Source of the DNA: Nocardioides sp. BP30
GTDB taxonomy: Bacteria > Actinomycetota > Actinomycetes > Propionibacteriales > Nocardioidaceae
DNA: 64,000 bases
Direction: 5' to 3'
Assembly: GCF_029873215.1 (NCBI RefSeq)
Contig: NZ_CP123620.1
Coordinates: 4,030,001 to 4,094,000 of the forward strand
Each line of letters starts with the position of its first letter. The stretch's first letter is position 1. The notes beneath the pieces are model-generated. The model ran no database searches and was not told where the DNA came from. It saw only the letters and a list, made by a program, of their open reading frames with translations. This document shows positions 17,587 through 25,491 of the stretch, piece by piece. Made by a program: the position numbers and the translations under genes.

Positions 17587-18779
17587 CGCAGGTCGTCGAG
17601 GTCGCGACGTACGCCTTGCCGCAGCCGGACCTGTCGACCGAGGCGCTGGCAGCCGTCACCGCCGAGATCGCCGCGGGCGCGGCCGAGAACGACCGCACCG
17701 GCGCCGTGCCGACAGCCGGGCTGGCAGCCGCCCACCGCGCGGGCCTGCTGACCGCCACCGTCGCCGAGCAGTACGGCGGCCCCGGTCTCGGGCCGCGCGA
17801 GGTCGCCCGGATCCTGACCGCGTTGGGCGAGGGCGATCCGTCGGTCGCACTGATCGCCTCCAACACGCTGATGGCGCACGCCGGCCAGGCGTTGCACCCG
17901 CACTGGCCGGTGGCGTACTACGACGACCTGCTGCGTCGCTCGCTCGACGGCCCGGCGAACGTGAACGCCATCAGGGCCGAGCCCGAGTTGGGCGCTCCGG
18001 CCCGCGGCGGGATCCCGAAGACCACCCTGACCCGCACCGCCGACGGCTGGACGCTGACCGGGCACAAGGCCTACGCGACCGGCGGCACGGCGCTCGCCTA
18101 CCACGTCGTCTGGGCGACGGCCGTGGAGCCGGGCGGTGATCCGGACCGGCCGCGGATCGGTCACGTGATCGTCCCCGCGGACCTGCCCGGCATCACCTGG
18201 GTGGAGACCTGGGACCACCTCGGCCTGCGCGCCTCGAACACCCACGACGTCATCTACGACGGCGTCACCCTGCCCGCCGATGCCTTCGTGGAGATCCCGC
18301 GCGGGGCCGACGGGATCTACCGCGATCCGGCCGCGATGGCGTCCGGGCCGGGCAGCTTCGGCCACGCCGCGTTCTACATCGGCGTCGCCCGGGCGGCGCG
18401 GAGCGCGTTCGCCGACTACGCCCGCAACCGGGTGCCCGCCGCTCTCGGCCGGCCGATCGCCGAGACCGAGCGGATCCAGTCGGTCGCCGGTGAGATCGAC
18501 CTGCAGATCGCCCAGGCCGAGACGCTGCTGCACGGCGCCGTACTGCGGCTGGAGGCGGGCGACGCCGAGATCGGCGCGCAGCTCTCCCTGATCAAGTCGG
18601 CCATCGCCCGGTCGGTGATCAGCGCCGTGCAGACCGCCGTCGCCGCCCTCGGCAACCCCGGCCTGTCGCGCCACAACGCGCTCGAGCGGCACCTGCGCGA
18701 CGTGCTGTGCATCCGGGTGCACCCGCCGCAGGAGGACACCGCCCTGCTGGCCGCCGGGCGTCGGGTGCTCGGCGTCTGA
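17583..18779 (+). CDS. Acyl-CoA-dehydrogenase-fold flavoprotein, DszC/SfnB-like
   Basis: 398 residues with the acyl-CoA dehydrogenase domain order: helical N-domain (GLLTATVAEQYGGPGLGPREVARILTALGEGDPSVALIASN), beta domain (GWTLTGHKAYATGGTALAYHVVWA), helical C-domain. Context next to an SsuD-like enzyme and a flavin reductase suggests the monooxygenase branch (DszC, SfnB) rather than beta-oxidation. Start overlaps the previous stop (ATGA), so the two enzymes are coupled. Annotation to fold is firm; to reaction it is an inference. Confidence 0.8.
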   Translation: MTQVVEVATYALPQPDLSTEALAAVTAEIAAGAAENDRTGAVPTAGLAAAHRAGLLTATVAEQYGGPGLGPREVARILTALGEGDPSVALIASNTLMAHAGQALHPHWPVAYYDDLLRRSLDGPANVNAIRAEPELGAPARGGIPKTTLTRTADGWTLTGHKAYATGGTALAYHVVWATAVEPGGDPDRPRIGHVIVPADLPGITWVETWDHLGLRASNTHDVIYDGVTLPADAFVEIPRGADGIYRDPAAMASGPGSFGHAAFYIGVARAARSAFADYARNRVPAALGRPIAETERIQSVAGEIDLQIAQAETLLHGAVLRLEAGDAEIGAQLSLIKSAIARSVISAVQTAVAALGNPGLSRHNALERHLRDVLCIRVHPPQEDTALLAAGRRVLGV

Positions 18780-18783
18780 CCGA

Positions 18784-18840
18784 CGTACCTGACCTTCGTC
18801 ACCGGCCACCGGCGTGGCGGCGTGAGGAAGGTCAGGTACG
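18784..18840. terminator. Long inverted repeat after the DszC-like gene
   Basis: Perfect 14-bp arms CGTACCTGACCTTC (18784-18797) and complement (18827-18840); the 29-nt spacer holds an inner hairpin (GCCAC/GTGGC). Begins 5 bp past the stop. No T run, so probably a strong hairpin terminator or mRNA-end stabiliser. No transposase is nearby, so mobile-element ends are unlikely. Confidence 0.55.
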
Positions 18841-18888
18841 CCGAGCACGGCACCCCGGACCGAGGCCCGAGCACCGGAGACTGCCTGG

Positions 18889-19387
18889 ATGAGCACTCCA
18901 CCCACCGTGCGCCCGGCGCGCATCGAGGACATCGACCAACTGGCCGAGGTCCACGTCCGCTGCTGGCAGGAGGCCTACCGCGGCCTGGTCCCCGACTCCG
19001 TGCTCGACGACCCGGCGCTGCCGGCCCGGCGCCGTCGGCTGTGGACGGCCGCACTCACCGACGAGCGCTACCGCGCCAACACGGTGGCCGTGGCCGAACG
19101 CGAGAGCCGCGTCGTCGGGATCGCCATGTCGGGTCCGCCGCTGGACGCGGAGGCGGCCTGGACGCGGGATTTGTACGTGCTCTACCTCCGCGCGGCCGAG
19201 CACGGGTCGGGCGCCGGCGCCGCCCTCCTGGGGGCCGTCCTCGATCCCGACGACACGGCGGCGTTGTGGGTGGCCGACCCGAACCCTCGTGCGGCAGGCC
19301 TTCTACCGCAAGCACGGCTTCGTGGCCGACGGGACCGTCAAGGTCGAGGACGGGCTGCGGGAGATCAGGATGCTCCGCGGCGCGTGA
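18889..19387 (+). pseudogene. GNAT-family N-acetyltransferase, frameshifted
   Basis: Residues 1-134 read as a normal GNAT domain (VRPARIEDIDQLAEVHVRCWQEAYRGL, then LYVLYLRAAEHGSGAGAALLGAVL and ALWVADPNPR). At about 19288 the frame changes: the conserved end (QAFYRKHGFVADGT..EIRMLRG) continues in the +1 frame to a TGA at 19385-19387, while the original frame runs on as Arg-rich nonsense to 19404. Restoring two bases (CGTG to CGTGTG) would give an intact protein of about 166 residues. The 3' end overlaps the convergent molybdoenzyme gene. Either a recent inactivation or a sequencing error. Confidence 0.8.
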
Positions 19388-21668
19388 GCGGCGGCGGATC
19401 GTAGGCCCGGACGACCGGCACCGGACCGTCGTAGCGGCGCACCCGGACGAGCACGTGGGCTCCGCTGCAGCCCTGGGTGAGGGTCGTGGTGCCGACATCG
19501 CGGGTCAGGACGTTGACGTTGCCGTTGACGCAGTCGGCGATCTCCGGTGCGGAGGGGTCGTACCAGGCGCCGGTGTGCATCTGCGCGACGCCCGGCAGCA
19601 GCGCATCGGTGACGACGACGCCGGCCAGCAGACTCCCCTGCGGGGTCCAGACCAGCGCCAGGTCGCCCTCGGCGAGGCCGCGGGACCGCGCGTCGTCGGG
19701 GTGCAGCCGGATCGGCTCGCGACCGGCCACCTTGGTCGAGCGGCTGGCCGAGCCCATGTCGAGCTGGCTGTGCAGGCGGTGCGAGGGCTGGTTGCACAGC
19801 AGGTGCAGCTCGTCGCCGGCCGCCGCACCCCACCACATCGCCGGCGCCCGCCACTCGGCATGGCCCGCCACGTCGGCGAGGCCGAAGCCGTCGATGGTCG
19901 CAGAGAACAGCTCGATCAGGCCGCTCGGCGTGGCCAGCGGATGGGCCTCGGGGTCGGCGCGGAAGGCGGTGAAGACCGGGTCGTCGTACGGCGCCGCAGG
20001 CAGCGCCACCCCGCCGTCGCGCCAGAACTCCTCGAACGGCGGGGCCGGCGGCGATGCCGGAGCCGCGCGCCACTCCTCGTAGATCCGCTCCAACCAGCCG
20101 CGGGTGTCCAGTCCTTCGGCGACGTCGACCCCCAGCCGCTCACCCAGCCTGCTGTAGATCCACAGCTCCTCGCGCGCCTCCCCCGGCGGGGGCACCGCCC
20201 GCGGCGAGGCTCGCAGCCGGGTGTCGCCGGCACCGGCCGCCAGGTCGTCGCGCTCGAGCGAGCTCGCCACCGGCAGCACGATGTCGGCGTGCTTGGCGGT
20301 GGCCGTCCAGTGCGTCTCGTGCACCACCAGGGTCTCGAGCCGGGCGAAGGCACGGCTGAGCCGACGCAGGTCCTGGTGGTGGTGGAACGGGTTGCCGCCG
20401 GCCCAGTAGGCGAGCCGGATCTCGGGCAGCTCCAGCAGGCCTCCGTCGTACGGGATCGGCCGGTCCGGGTGCAGCAGCAGGTCGCTGATCCGGGCGCAGG
20501 GGATGTGATCCGCGACCGGGTTCGTCCCCTGCGGGAAGGTGGGCAGCCGGGCACCGGCCACCCCCACGCCGTAGTCCCCCATCGAGCCGAAGCCGTGCAC
20601 GAAGCCACCGCCGGGAAGCCCGATCTGCCCCAGGAAGGCGGCCAGCGTGAGCCCGGCGAAGACCGCCTGCTCGCCGCGCTCGCCGCGCTGCAGCGAGTAG
20701 ACGACGTTGACCAGCGTGCGGCCTGCCGCCATCTCCCGGGCCAGCGAGCGGATCCGGGAGGCCGGCGTGCGCGACAGCGACTCGGCCCACTCCGGCGTCT
20801 TGGCCACCCCGTCGCTCTCCCCGAGGACGTAGCGGCGGACGGCCTCGGCCCCGACGGTGCAGCGCTCGAGGAACGCGTCGTCGGCGAGCCCCTCGACCAC
20901 CAGCACGTGGATCAGCGCGAGCATCACGGCGGTGTCGGTGCCGGGCATGACGCCCACCCACTCGGCGCCCAGGCCGTCGAACGCATCGTCACGCTGCGCC
21001 GAGAGCGACACCACCCGGGTGCTCGCTCCGGCCCGGCGCGCCAGGCCCGAGCCGACATGGCGGGCATGCCCGCCAGGCACGACCCAGGTGTTCGAGCGCC
21101 GTACGCCGCCGAAGGTGACGAGCAGGTCGGTGTGCTCGGCGACGTGGTGCCAGGAGACCGGGCGCATCCGCAGCTGCATCGTCGCCTCGGCACCGATCAG
21201 GTGGGGCAGCAACACCATGCTGGCTCCCCGGCTGTAGTCGTTGACCGACCGGGTGTAGCCGCCGATCCGGTTCAGGAACCGGTGCAGCTGGCTCTGGGCG
21301 TGGTGCAGCCGGCCGGCGCTGGCCCAGCCGTAGGAGCCCCCGAAGATCGCGTGGTTGCCGTGCTCGCCGCGCACCCGGCCCAGCTCGGCGGCGAGCAGGT
21401 CGAGCGCCACCTCCCAGTCGACCTCGACGTACTCCTCGTCCGGTGCTCCTCGCCGGTCGTCCGGGCCGGGGCCGCGCTCGAGCCACCCGCGCCGGAGGCT
21501 GGGGCGCAGCACCCGGGCCGAGGAGCGCTGCCCGTCGACGTTCGCGATCGCCGGCGCGGCGTCCGGGTCGTCCGCGTGCGGCCGCGCCCCCAGCACCTCG
21601 CTCCCGTCCTCCGAGACCTCGACCAGGTAGCTCCCCCAGTGCGCGCTGGTCTCGCTGAGGTGTCCCAT
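19365..21668 (-). CDS. Molybdopterin oxidoreductase, BisC/TorZ/DMSO-reductase type
   Basis: 767 residues. YGWASAGRLHHAQSQLHRFLNRIGGY (113-138) is the S/N-oxide reductase pattern, with Ser117 the expected Mo ligand. Further cofactor motifs are SLQRGERGEQ, GNPFHHHQDL, HWTATAKHADIVLPV and GLAEGDLALVW; the molydopterin dinucleotide-binding domain is at the C-terminus (WYDPSAPEIADCVNGNVNVLT). No Tat signal or Fe-S cysteines, so a cytoplasmic BisC-like enzyme reducing biotin, methionine or other sulfoxides. ATG at 21668 lies 8 nt after TAGCAT (21682-21677), a leaderless layout. Divergent from the transporter operon. Confidence 0.87.
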   Translation of the reverse strand: MGHLSETSAHWGSYLVEVSEDGSEVLGARPHADDPDAAPAIANVDGQRSSARVLRPSLRRGWLERGPGPDDRRGAPDEEYVEVDWEVALDLLAAELGRVRGEHGNHAIFGGSYGWASAGRLHHAQSQLHRFLNRIGGYTRSVNDYSRGASMVLLPHLIGAEATMQLRMRPVSWHHVAEHTDLLVTFGGVRRSNTWVVPGGHARHVGSGLARRAGASTRVVSLSAQRDDAFDGLGAEWVGVMPGTDTAVMLALIHVLVVEGLADDAFLERCTVGAEAVRRYVLGESDGVAKTPEWAESLSRTPASRIRSLAREMAAGRTLVNVVYSLQRGERGEQAVFAGLTLAAFLGQIGLPGGGFVHGFGSMGDYGVGVAGARLPTFPQGTNPVADHIPCARISDLLLHPDRPIPYDGGLLELPEIRLAYWAGGNPFHHHQDLRRLSRAFARLETLVVHETHWTATAKHADIVLPVASSLERDDLAAGAGDTRLRASPRAVPPPGEAREELWIYSRLGERLGVDVAEGLDTRGWLERIYEEWRAAPASPPAPPFEEFWRDGGVALPAAPYDDPVFTAFRADPEAHPLATPSGLIELFSATIDGFGLADVAGHAEWRAPAMWWGAAAGDELHLLCNQPSHRLHSQLDMGSASRSTKVAGREPIRLHPDDARSRGLAEGDLALVWTPQGSLLAGVVVTDALLPGVAQMHTGAWYDPSAPEIADCVNGNVNVLTRDVGTTTLTQGCSGAHVLVRVRRYDGPVPVVRAYDPPPLTRRGAS

Positions 21669-21729
21669 GGCCGCCGATGCTAGGCGCGGGACGGGCCCGG
21701 CGCGGGTGGCCGGTCGATCAGAGTCTCGA

Positions 21730-21784
21730 ATGGGATCCCATCCTCGTCCTGTCTTGGACCGGGGCGCCGGCCCGCACCTATCGT
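21730..21784 (+). promoter_or_regulatory. GGATCC-TTGGAC-TATCGT promoter of the transporter operon
   Basis: 12-bp palindrome ATGGGATCCCAT (21730-21741), then TTGGAC (21754-21759) and TATCGT (21779-21784). Spacing GGATCC-15-TTGGAC-19-TATCGT equals that at 16179-16230. It lies between the divergent BisC-like gene and the importer operon, so a bound regulator could act on both. Confidence 0.62.
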
Positions 21785-21796
21785 CGTGGCCGATCC

Positions 21797-21832
21797 ATGA
21801 CGCGCTCCGGGTGCCGTCATCGCTGGAAATAG
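21797..21832 (+). CDS. Possible 11-codon leader ORF
   Basis: ATG ACG CGC TCC GGG TGC CGT CAT CGC TGG AAA TAG starts 12 nt after the predicted -10 hexamer, so it would open the transcript of the importer operon. It carries a Cys-Arg pair near the middle. Very short; may be chance. Confidence 0.2.
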   Translation: MTRSGCRHRWK

Positions 21833-21893
21833 CAGTAAATAGGTTGATAAACAGCACTTGAGCATGAAGAGCTCGTCACGAGGAGACACCCCC

Positions 21894-23546
21894 ATGACCA
21901 TCATCCGCGCGGCGCGCCGCGTCCGACCGTTCCGAGGCACCCTGGTGGCCGCCGTCGGGCTCATCACGGCCGCCGCTCTCGCCGGCTGCGGCTCCGGCTC
22001 CTCGGCCGCCGGCGCCTCGGGTGGGTCGGGCGGCAGCGTGACGTTCCTGCTCGACTCGCTGGGCAGCACCTGGGTGCCGAACAGCGCCTCGTTCTCCAGC
22101 TTCCAGGGCAACGTCTTCAGCCAGATCTACGACAAGCTGGTCTACGTCGACGACACCGGCAAGGTCTCCCCCTGGATCGCGCAGAGCTGGGAGAACAACA
22201 AGGACTACACCGAGTTCACCCTCCACCTGAAGCCGGGCGTCACCTTCTCCGACGGCGAGAAGCTCGACGCCGCGGCGGTGGTGGCCAACCTCGACTACTG
22301 GGCCAAGGGCCAGCCCGACAAGGGCATCGCTCCGATCGGCCTGTTCCCGAAGAGCTACAGCGGTGCCACCGCCGTCGACGACAGCACCGTCAAGGTCACC
22401 TTCAAGACCCCGACACTCGGGTTCATCCCCGTGCTCGGGTACGCCGGCAGCGCGCTCTACGCTCCGAAGGCGATCCAGGGCAGCGCCCAGGACCAGGCCG
22501 ACCTGGCCAAGGACATCGGCTCGGGGCCCTACACGGTGAAGTCGTGGAAGGCCGACGACGACGTGGTGCTGGAGAAGCGCAAGGACTACAGCTGGGGTCC
22601 GGCGGCGATCGGCAACACCGGCGCCGCCCACATCGCCCAGATCACCTACAAGGTCAACGCCGACCCGGCGGTGCGCACCGCTGCCGTCCAGTCGGGCCAG
22701 GCGCAGGTCGCCTACAACCCGACGCCGCAGCAGATCAGCGACCTGAAGGCACAGGGCTTCACCGTCTACACCCCTGTCTACCTCGGCTTCTCCTACGGCT
22801 GGGCACTCAACACCAAGACGCCGCTGTTCAGCGACGAGAAGGTGCGCCAGGCCGTGCAGCACGGCATCGACCGCGAGGAGATCATCAAGACCGTCTACAC
22901 GCCGGACTGGAAGGCGGCGCGGTCGTTCTTCAACGACACCGTGCCCGGCGTGGCCGACGAGAGTGCCGAGTTCGCCTACGACCCGACCCAGGCCGGACAG
23001 CTCCTCCAGCAGGACGGCTGGACCAAGGGCTCGGACGGCGTGCTGACGAAGGGCGGCCAGAAGCTCGAGCTCACCCTCTACGCCAACCCCTACCTGCCGA
23101 CCTCGAAGCAGGTCGACCAGCTGATCGCCACCCAGCTCGGCAAGCTCGGCTTCAAGGTGAACGTGCAGGCGTACGACGTGATCACCTACGGCGACAAGGT
23201 CAAGCAGAACGCCGCCAACGTCGCGGCGTACGAGACGACCCGCTCCATCGGTGACGCCTCGACCGCCGCGAACGTCTTCACCGACGCCAACCAGGGCGAG
23301 AACTGGTTCAACCTCGGCGAGAGCGACAAGACCATCGACCGGCTGCGCGACAGCATCGCCAGCGCGACGGACCCGGCCCAGCGCGACAAGGACCTCGCGG
23401 CGCTGCAGCAGCACGTGCTGCAGCAGGCCTACTACATCCCGATCACCCAGATCGTGCAGCGCCCGCTGCTCACCTCGCCGAAGCTCAAGGACGTCGTGGA
23501 GGACAGCACGGCCTTCCCGAAGTTCGCGGCCGCCACCATCGGCTGA
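21894..23546 (+). CDS. ABC substrate-binding lipoprotein, oligopeptide/nickel family (SBP_bac_5)
   Basis: 550 residues. Lipoprotein signal with lipobox LAGC (Cys32), then a Gly/Ser linker and the cluster-C fold (QIYDKLVYVDDTGKVSPWIAQSWE, TEFTLHLKPGVTFSDGEKLDAAAVVANLDYW, DEKVRQAVQHGIDREEIIKTVY). Binds the imported solute outside the membrane. ATG at 21894 follows GAGGAGA; an in-frame ATG at 21858 is less well placed. First gene of an eight-gene operon with redox enzymes, so the solute may be a sulfur-containing peptide or similar compound (inference). Confidence 0.92.
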   Translation: MTIIRAARRVRPFRGTLVAAVGLITAAALAGCGSGSSAAGASGGSGGSVTFLLDSLGSTWVPNSASFSSFQGNVFSQIYDKLVYVDDTGKVSPWIAQSWENNKDYTEFTLHLKPGVTFSDGEKLDAAAVVANLDYWAKGQPDKGIAPIGLFPKSYSGATAVDDSTVKVTFKTPTLGFIPVLGYAGSALYAPKAIQGSAQDQADLAKDIGSGPYTVKSWKADDDVVLEKRKDYSWGPAAIGNTGAAHIAQITYKVNADPAVRTAAVQSGQAQVAYNPTPQQISDLKAQGFTVYTPVYLGFSYGWALNTKTPLFSDEKVRQAVQHGIDREEIIKTVYTPDWKAARSFFNDTVPGVADESAEFAYDPTQAGQLLQQDGWTKGSDGVLTKGGQKLELTLYANPYLPTSKQVDQLIATQLGKLGFKVNVQAYDVITYGDKVKQNAANVAAYETTRSIGDASTAANVFTDANQGENWFNLGESDKTIDRLRDSIASATDPAQRDKDLAALQQHVLQQAYYIPITQIVQRPLLTSPKLKDVVEDSTAFPKFAAATIG

Positions 23547-23584
23547 CCCGGCGCCGGAGAGGACGAACCCGTGAAGGCGAACCC

Positions 23585-24613
23585 ATGAAGAGCTCCTACC
23601 TCACGTTCGCGCTGCGGCGCATCGCGCAGGCGATCCTGGTGATCCTGCTGGCGTACGTCGCCACGTTCCTGGTGATCAGCGTCCTGCCCGGCGACCCGGT
23701 CACCTCCATGCTGAACAACCCGGAGAACGGCTTCTCGCCCGACCAGGTCCACCAGATCGTCGCCTACTACCGGCTCGACCAGCCGATCCCAGTGCAGCTG
23801 TGGCACGCGCTCAGCCGCTTCGTCACCGGTGACCTCGGGCTCTCCCTGCGCACCAACCTGCCGGTGTCCCACATGATCACCGGGGTCGCCGGATCGACGT
23901 TCGCGCTGGCGGGCGAGGCGCTGGGGGTGGCGATCGTGCTGGCGTTCGCGATCGGCTACGGCACCTACGCGCTGCCGCGCTGGGCGGGCCGCGATGTGCT
24001 GCGGGCCTTCCCCTCGCTGTTCCTCTCCGTGCCCAACTACGTGATCGGGCTGATCTTCCTGGTGGTCTTCTCCTTCCACCTCGGCCTGTTCTCGGTGATC
24101 GACGCCGAGGGGCCGACCGCGACCTTCTTCGCCGCCCTCACCCTCGGCATCCCGGTCTCGGCGCAGCTCGCCGAGGTGGTGATCGCGAACCTCGACCACG
24201 AGGCGAGCCTGGAGTACGCCTCGGTGGCGCGGTCGCGGGGTCTGACGCAGCTCTCCCTGTTCGTCCGGCACCTGCTCAAGCCGTCGTCGCTGCCGGTGGT
24301 CACCGTGATCGCCCTCATCGTGGGCGAGCTCCTGGGTGGCGCGGTGCTCACCGAGCAGATCTTCGGCCGCAACGGCCTGGGCAGCCTCGTCCAGCAGTCG
24401 GTGACCACGCAGGACACGCCGGTGCTGCAGGCGGTGGTCTCGCTCTCGGCGGCGATCTTCGTGGTGGTCAACCTGGCCGCCGACCTGGTCTACCCGCTGC
24501 TCGACCCCCGGGTCCGCGGCACCCGGACCAGCACCGGACCCAGCCTGCCGGCCCCCGGCCGCACGCCGGGTCCGTTCACCCCTTCGGCCCTCGGCTCCGA
24601 GGAGGCGGCCTGA
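23585..24613 (+). CDS. ABC permease, DppB-like
   Basis: 342 residues, about six membrane helices, with the N-terminal DppB pattern RRIAQAILVILLAYVATFLVISVLPGDPV and the EAA-type loop (YASVARSRGLTQLSLFVRHLLKP, about 215-237). One half of the oligopeptide-type importer channel. 38 bp after the binding-protein gene, 1 bp before the next permease. Confidence 0.92.
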   Translation: MKSSYLTFALRRIAQAILVILLAYVATFLVISVLPGDPVTSMLNNPENGFSPDQVHQIVAYYRLDQPIPVQLWHALSRFVTGDLGLSLRTNLPVSHMITGVAGSTFALAGEALGVAIVLAFAIGYGTYALPRWAGRDVLRAFPSLFLSVPNYVIGLIFLVVFSFHLGLFSVIDAEGPTATFFAALTLGIPVSAQLAEVVIANLDHEASLEYASVARSRGLTQLSLFVRHLLKPSSLPVVTVIALIVGELLGGAVLTEQIFGRNGLGSLVQQSVTTQDTPVLQAVVSLSAAIFVVVNLAADLVYPLLDPRVRGTRTSTGPSLPAPGRTPGPFTPSALGSEEAA

Positions 24614-24614
24614 C

Positions 24615-25460
24615 ATGACGGTCTCCGTGATCGCCCCGAACGGCGGCGTACGGCGTAGCGCACGGGCGCTGCGCACCGTCCCCCCGACCGTCGCCCTGTC
24701 CTTCGTCGTGCTGGCCGTGGTGCTCGCCTGGTCGCTGGCACCCGGCCTCTTCGCCCACCAGGACCCGGCGAACGGCGTGGCCGGGCAGAAGCTCCAGGGC
24801 CCCAGCGCCCACCACCTGCTCGGGACGGACGACCTCGGCCGCGACCTGTTCTCCCGGGTCGTGCACGGCACCGCCTCGTCGGTGACCAGCGCGCTGATCG
24901 CCGTGGCGATCGGCGTGGTGGTCGGCAGCCTGATCGGGCTGCTCGCCGGCTTCTTCGAGGGCTGGACCGACGTCGTGCTCGGCCGCGTGGTCGACGTCCT
25001 GCTCGCGATCCCGGGCTTCCTGTTCGCCGTGGTCATCGTCGAGGCGCTCGGCTTCAAGACGGTCAACGCGGCCATCGCGACCGGCGTCACCGCCATCGCC
25101 GTCTTCGCCCGGGTGATGCGCTCGGAGGTGATCAAGGTGCGCCGCACCACCTTCATCGAGGCGTCCTACCTGCAGGGCGGGTCGCGCTGGCAGATCCTGC
25201 TCACCCACATCCTGCCGAACGCCTCGCGCTCGATCGTGCCGCTCGCGGTGCTGCAGTTCGGGCTGGCGATCCTGGTCATCGCGGGACTCGCCTTCCTCGG
25301 CTACGGCGATCCGCCGCCCGCCTCGGACTGGGGCCGGCTGGTGGCCGACGGCGAGAAGTTCCCGTTCGCACCCTGGCTGATCTACGCACCGGCCGCCGTG
25401 ATCGTCGCGACGGTGCTCTCGCTCAATCGGATCAGCCGCTGGCTGCGGAAGACGACGTGA
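24615..25460 (+). CDS. ABC permease, DppC-like
   Basis: 281 residues. DppC signature HHLLGTDDLGRDLFSRVVHGTASS (about 72-95), FIEASYLQGGSRWQILLTHILPN EAA loop (about 179-200), six helices. Pairs with 23585-24613. The C-terminus is short and basic. Confidence 0.92.
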   Translation: MTVSVIAPNGGVRRSARALRTVPPTVALSFVVLAVVLAWSLAPGLFAHQDPANGVAGQKLQGPSAHHLLGTDDLGRDLFSRVVHGTASSVTSALIAVAIGVVVGSLIGLLAGFFEGWTDVVLGRVVDVLLAIPGFLFAVVIVEALGFKTVNAAIATGVTAIAVFARVMRSEVIKVRRTTFIEASYLQGGSRWQILLTHILPNASRSIVPLAVLQFGLAILVIAGLAFLGYGDPPPASDWGRLVADGEKFPFAPWLIYAPAAVIVATVLSLNRISRWLRKTT

Positions 25461-25491
25461 GCCCGGATCGACGAGAGCAGGAGCACCTGTC

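Noticed and set aside
18784..18840. Inverted repeat considered as insertion-sequence ends
   Set aside because: The arms are only 29 bp apart with an inner hairpin, there is no transposase and no target duplication; a terminator is simpler.
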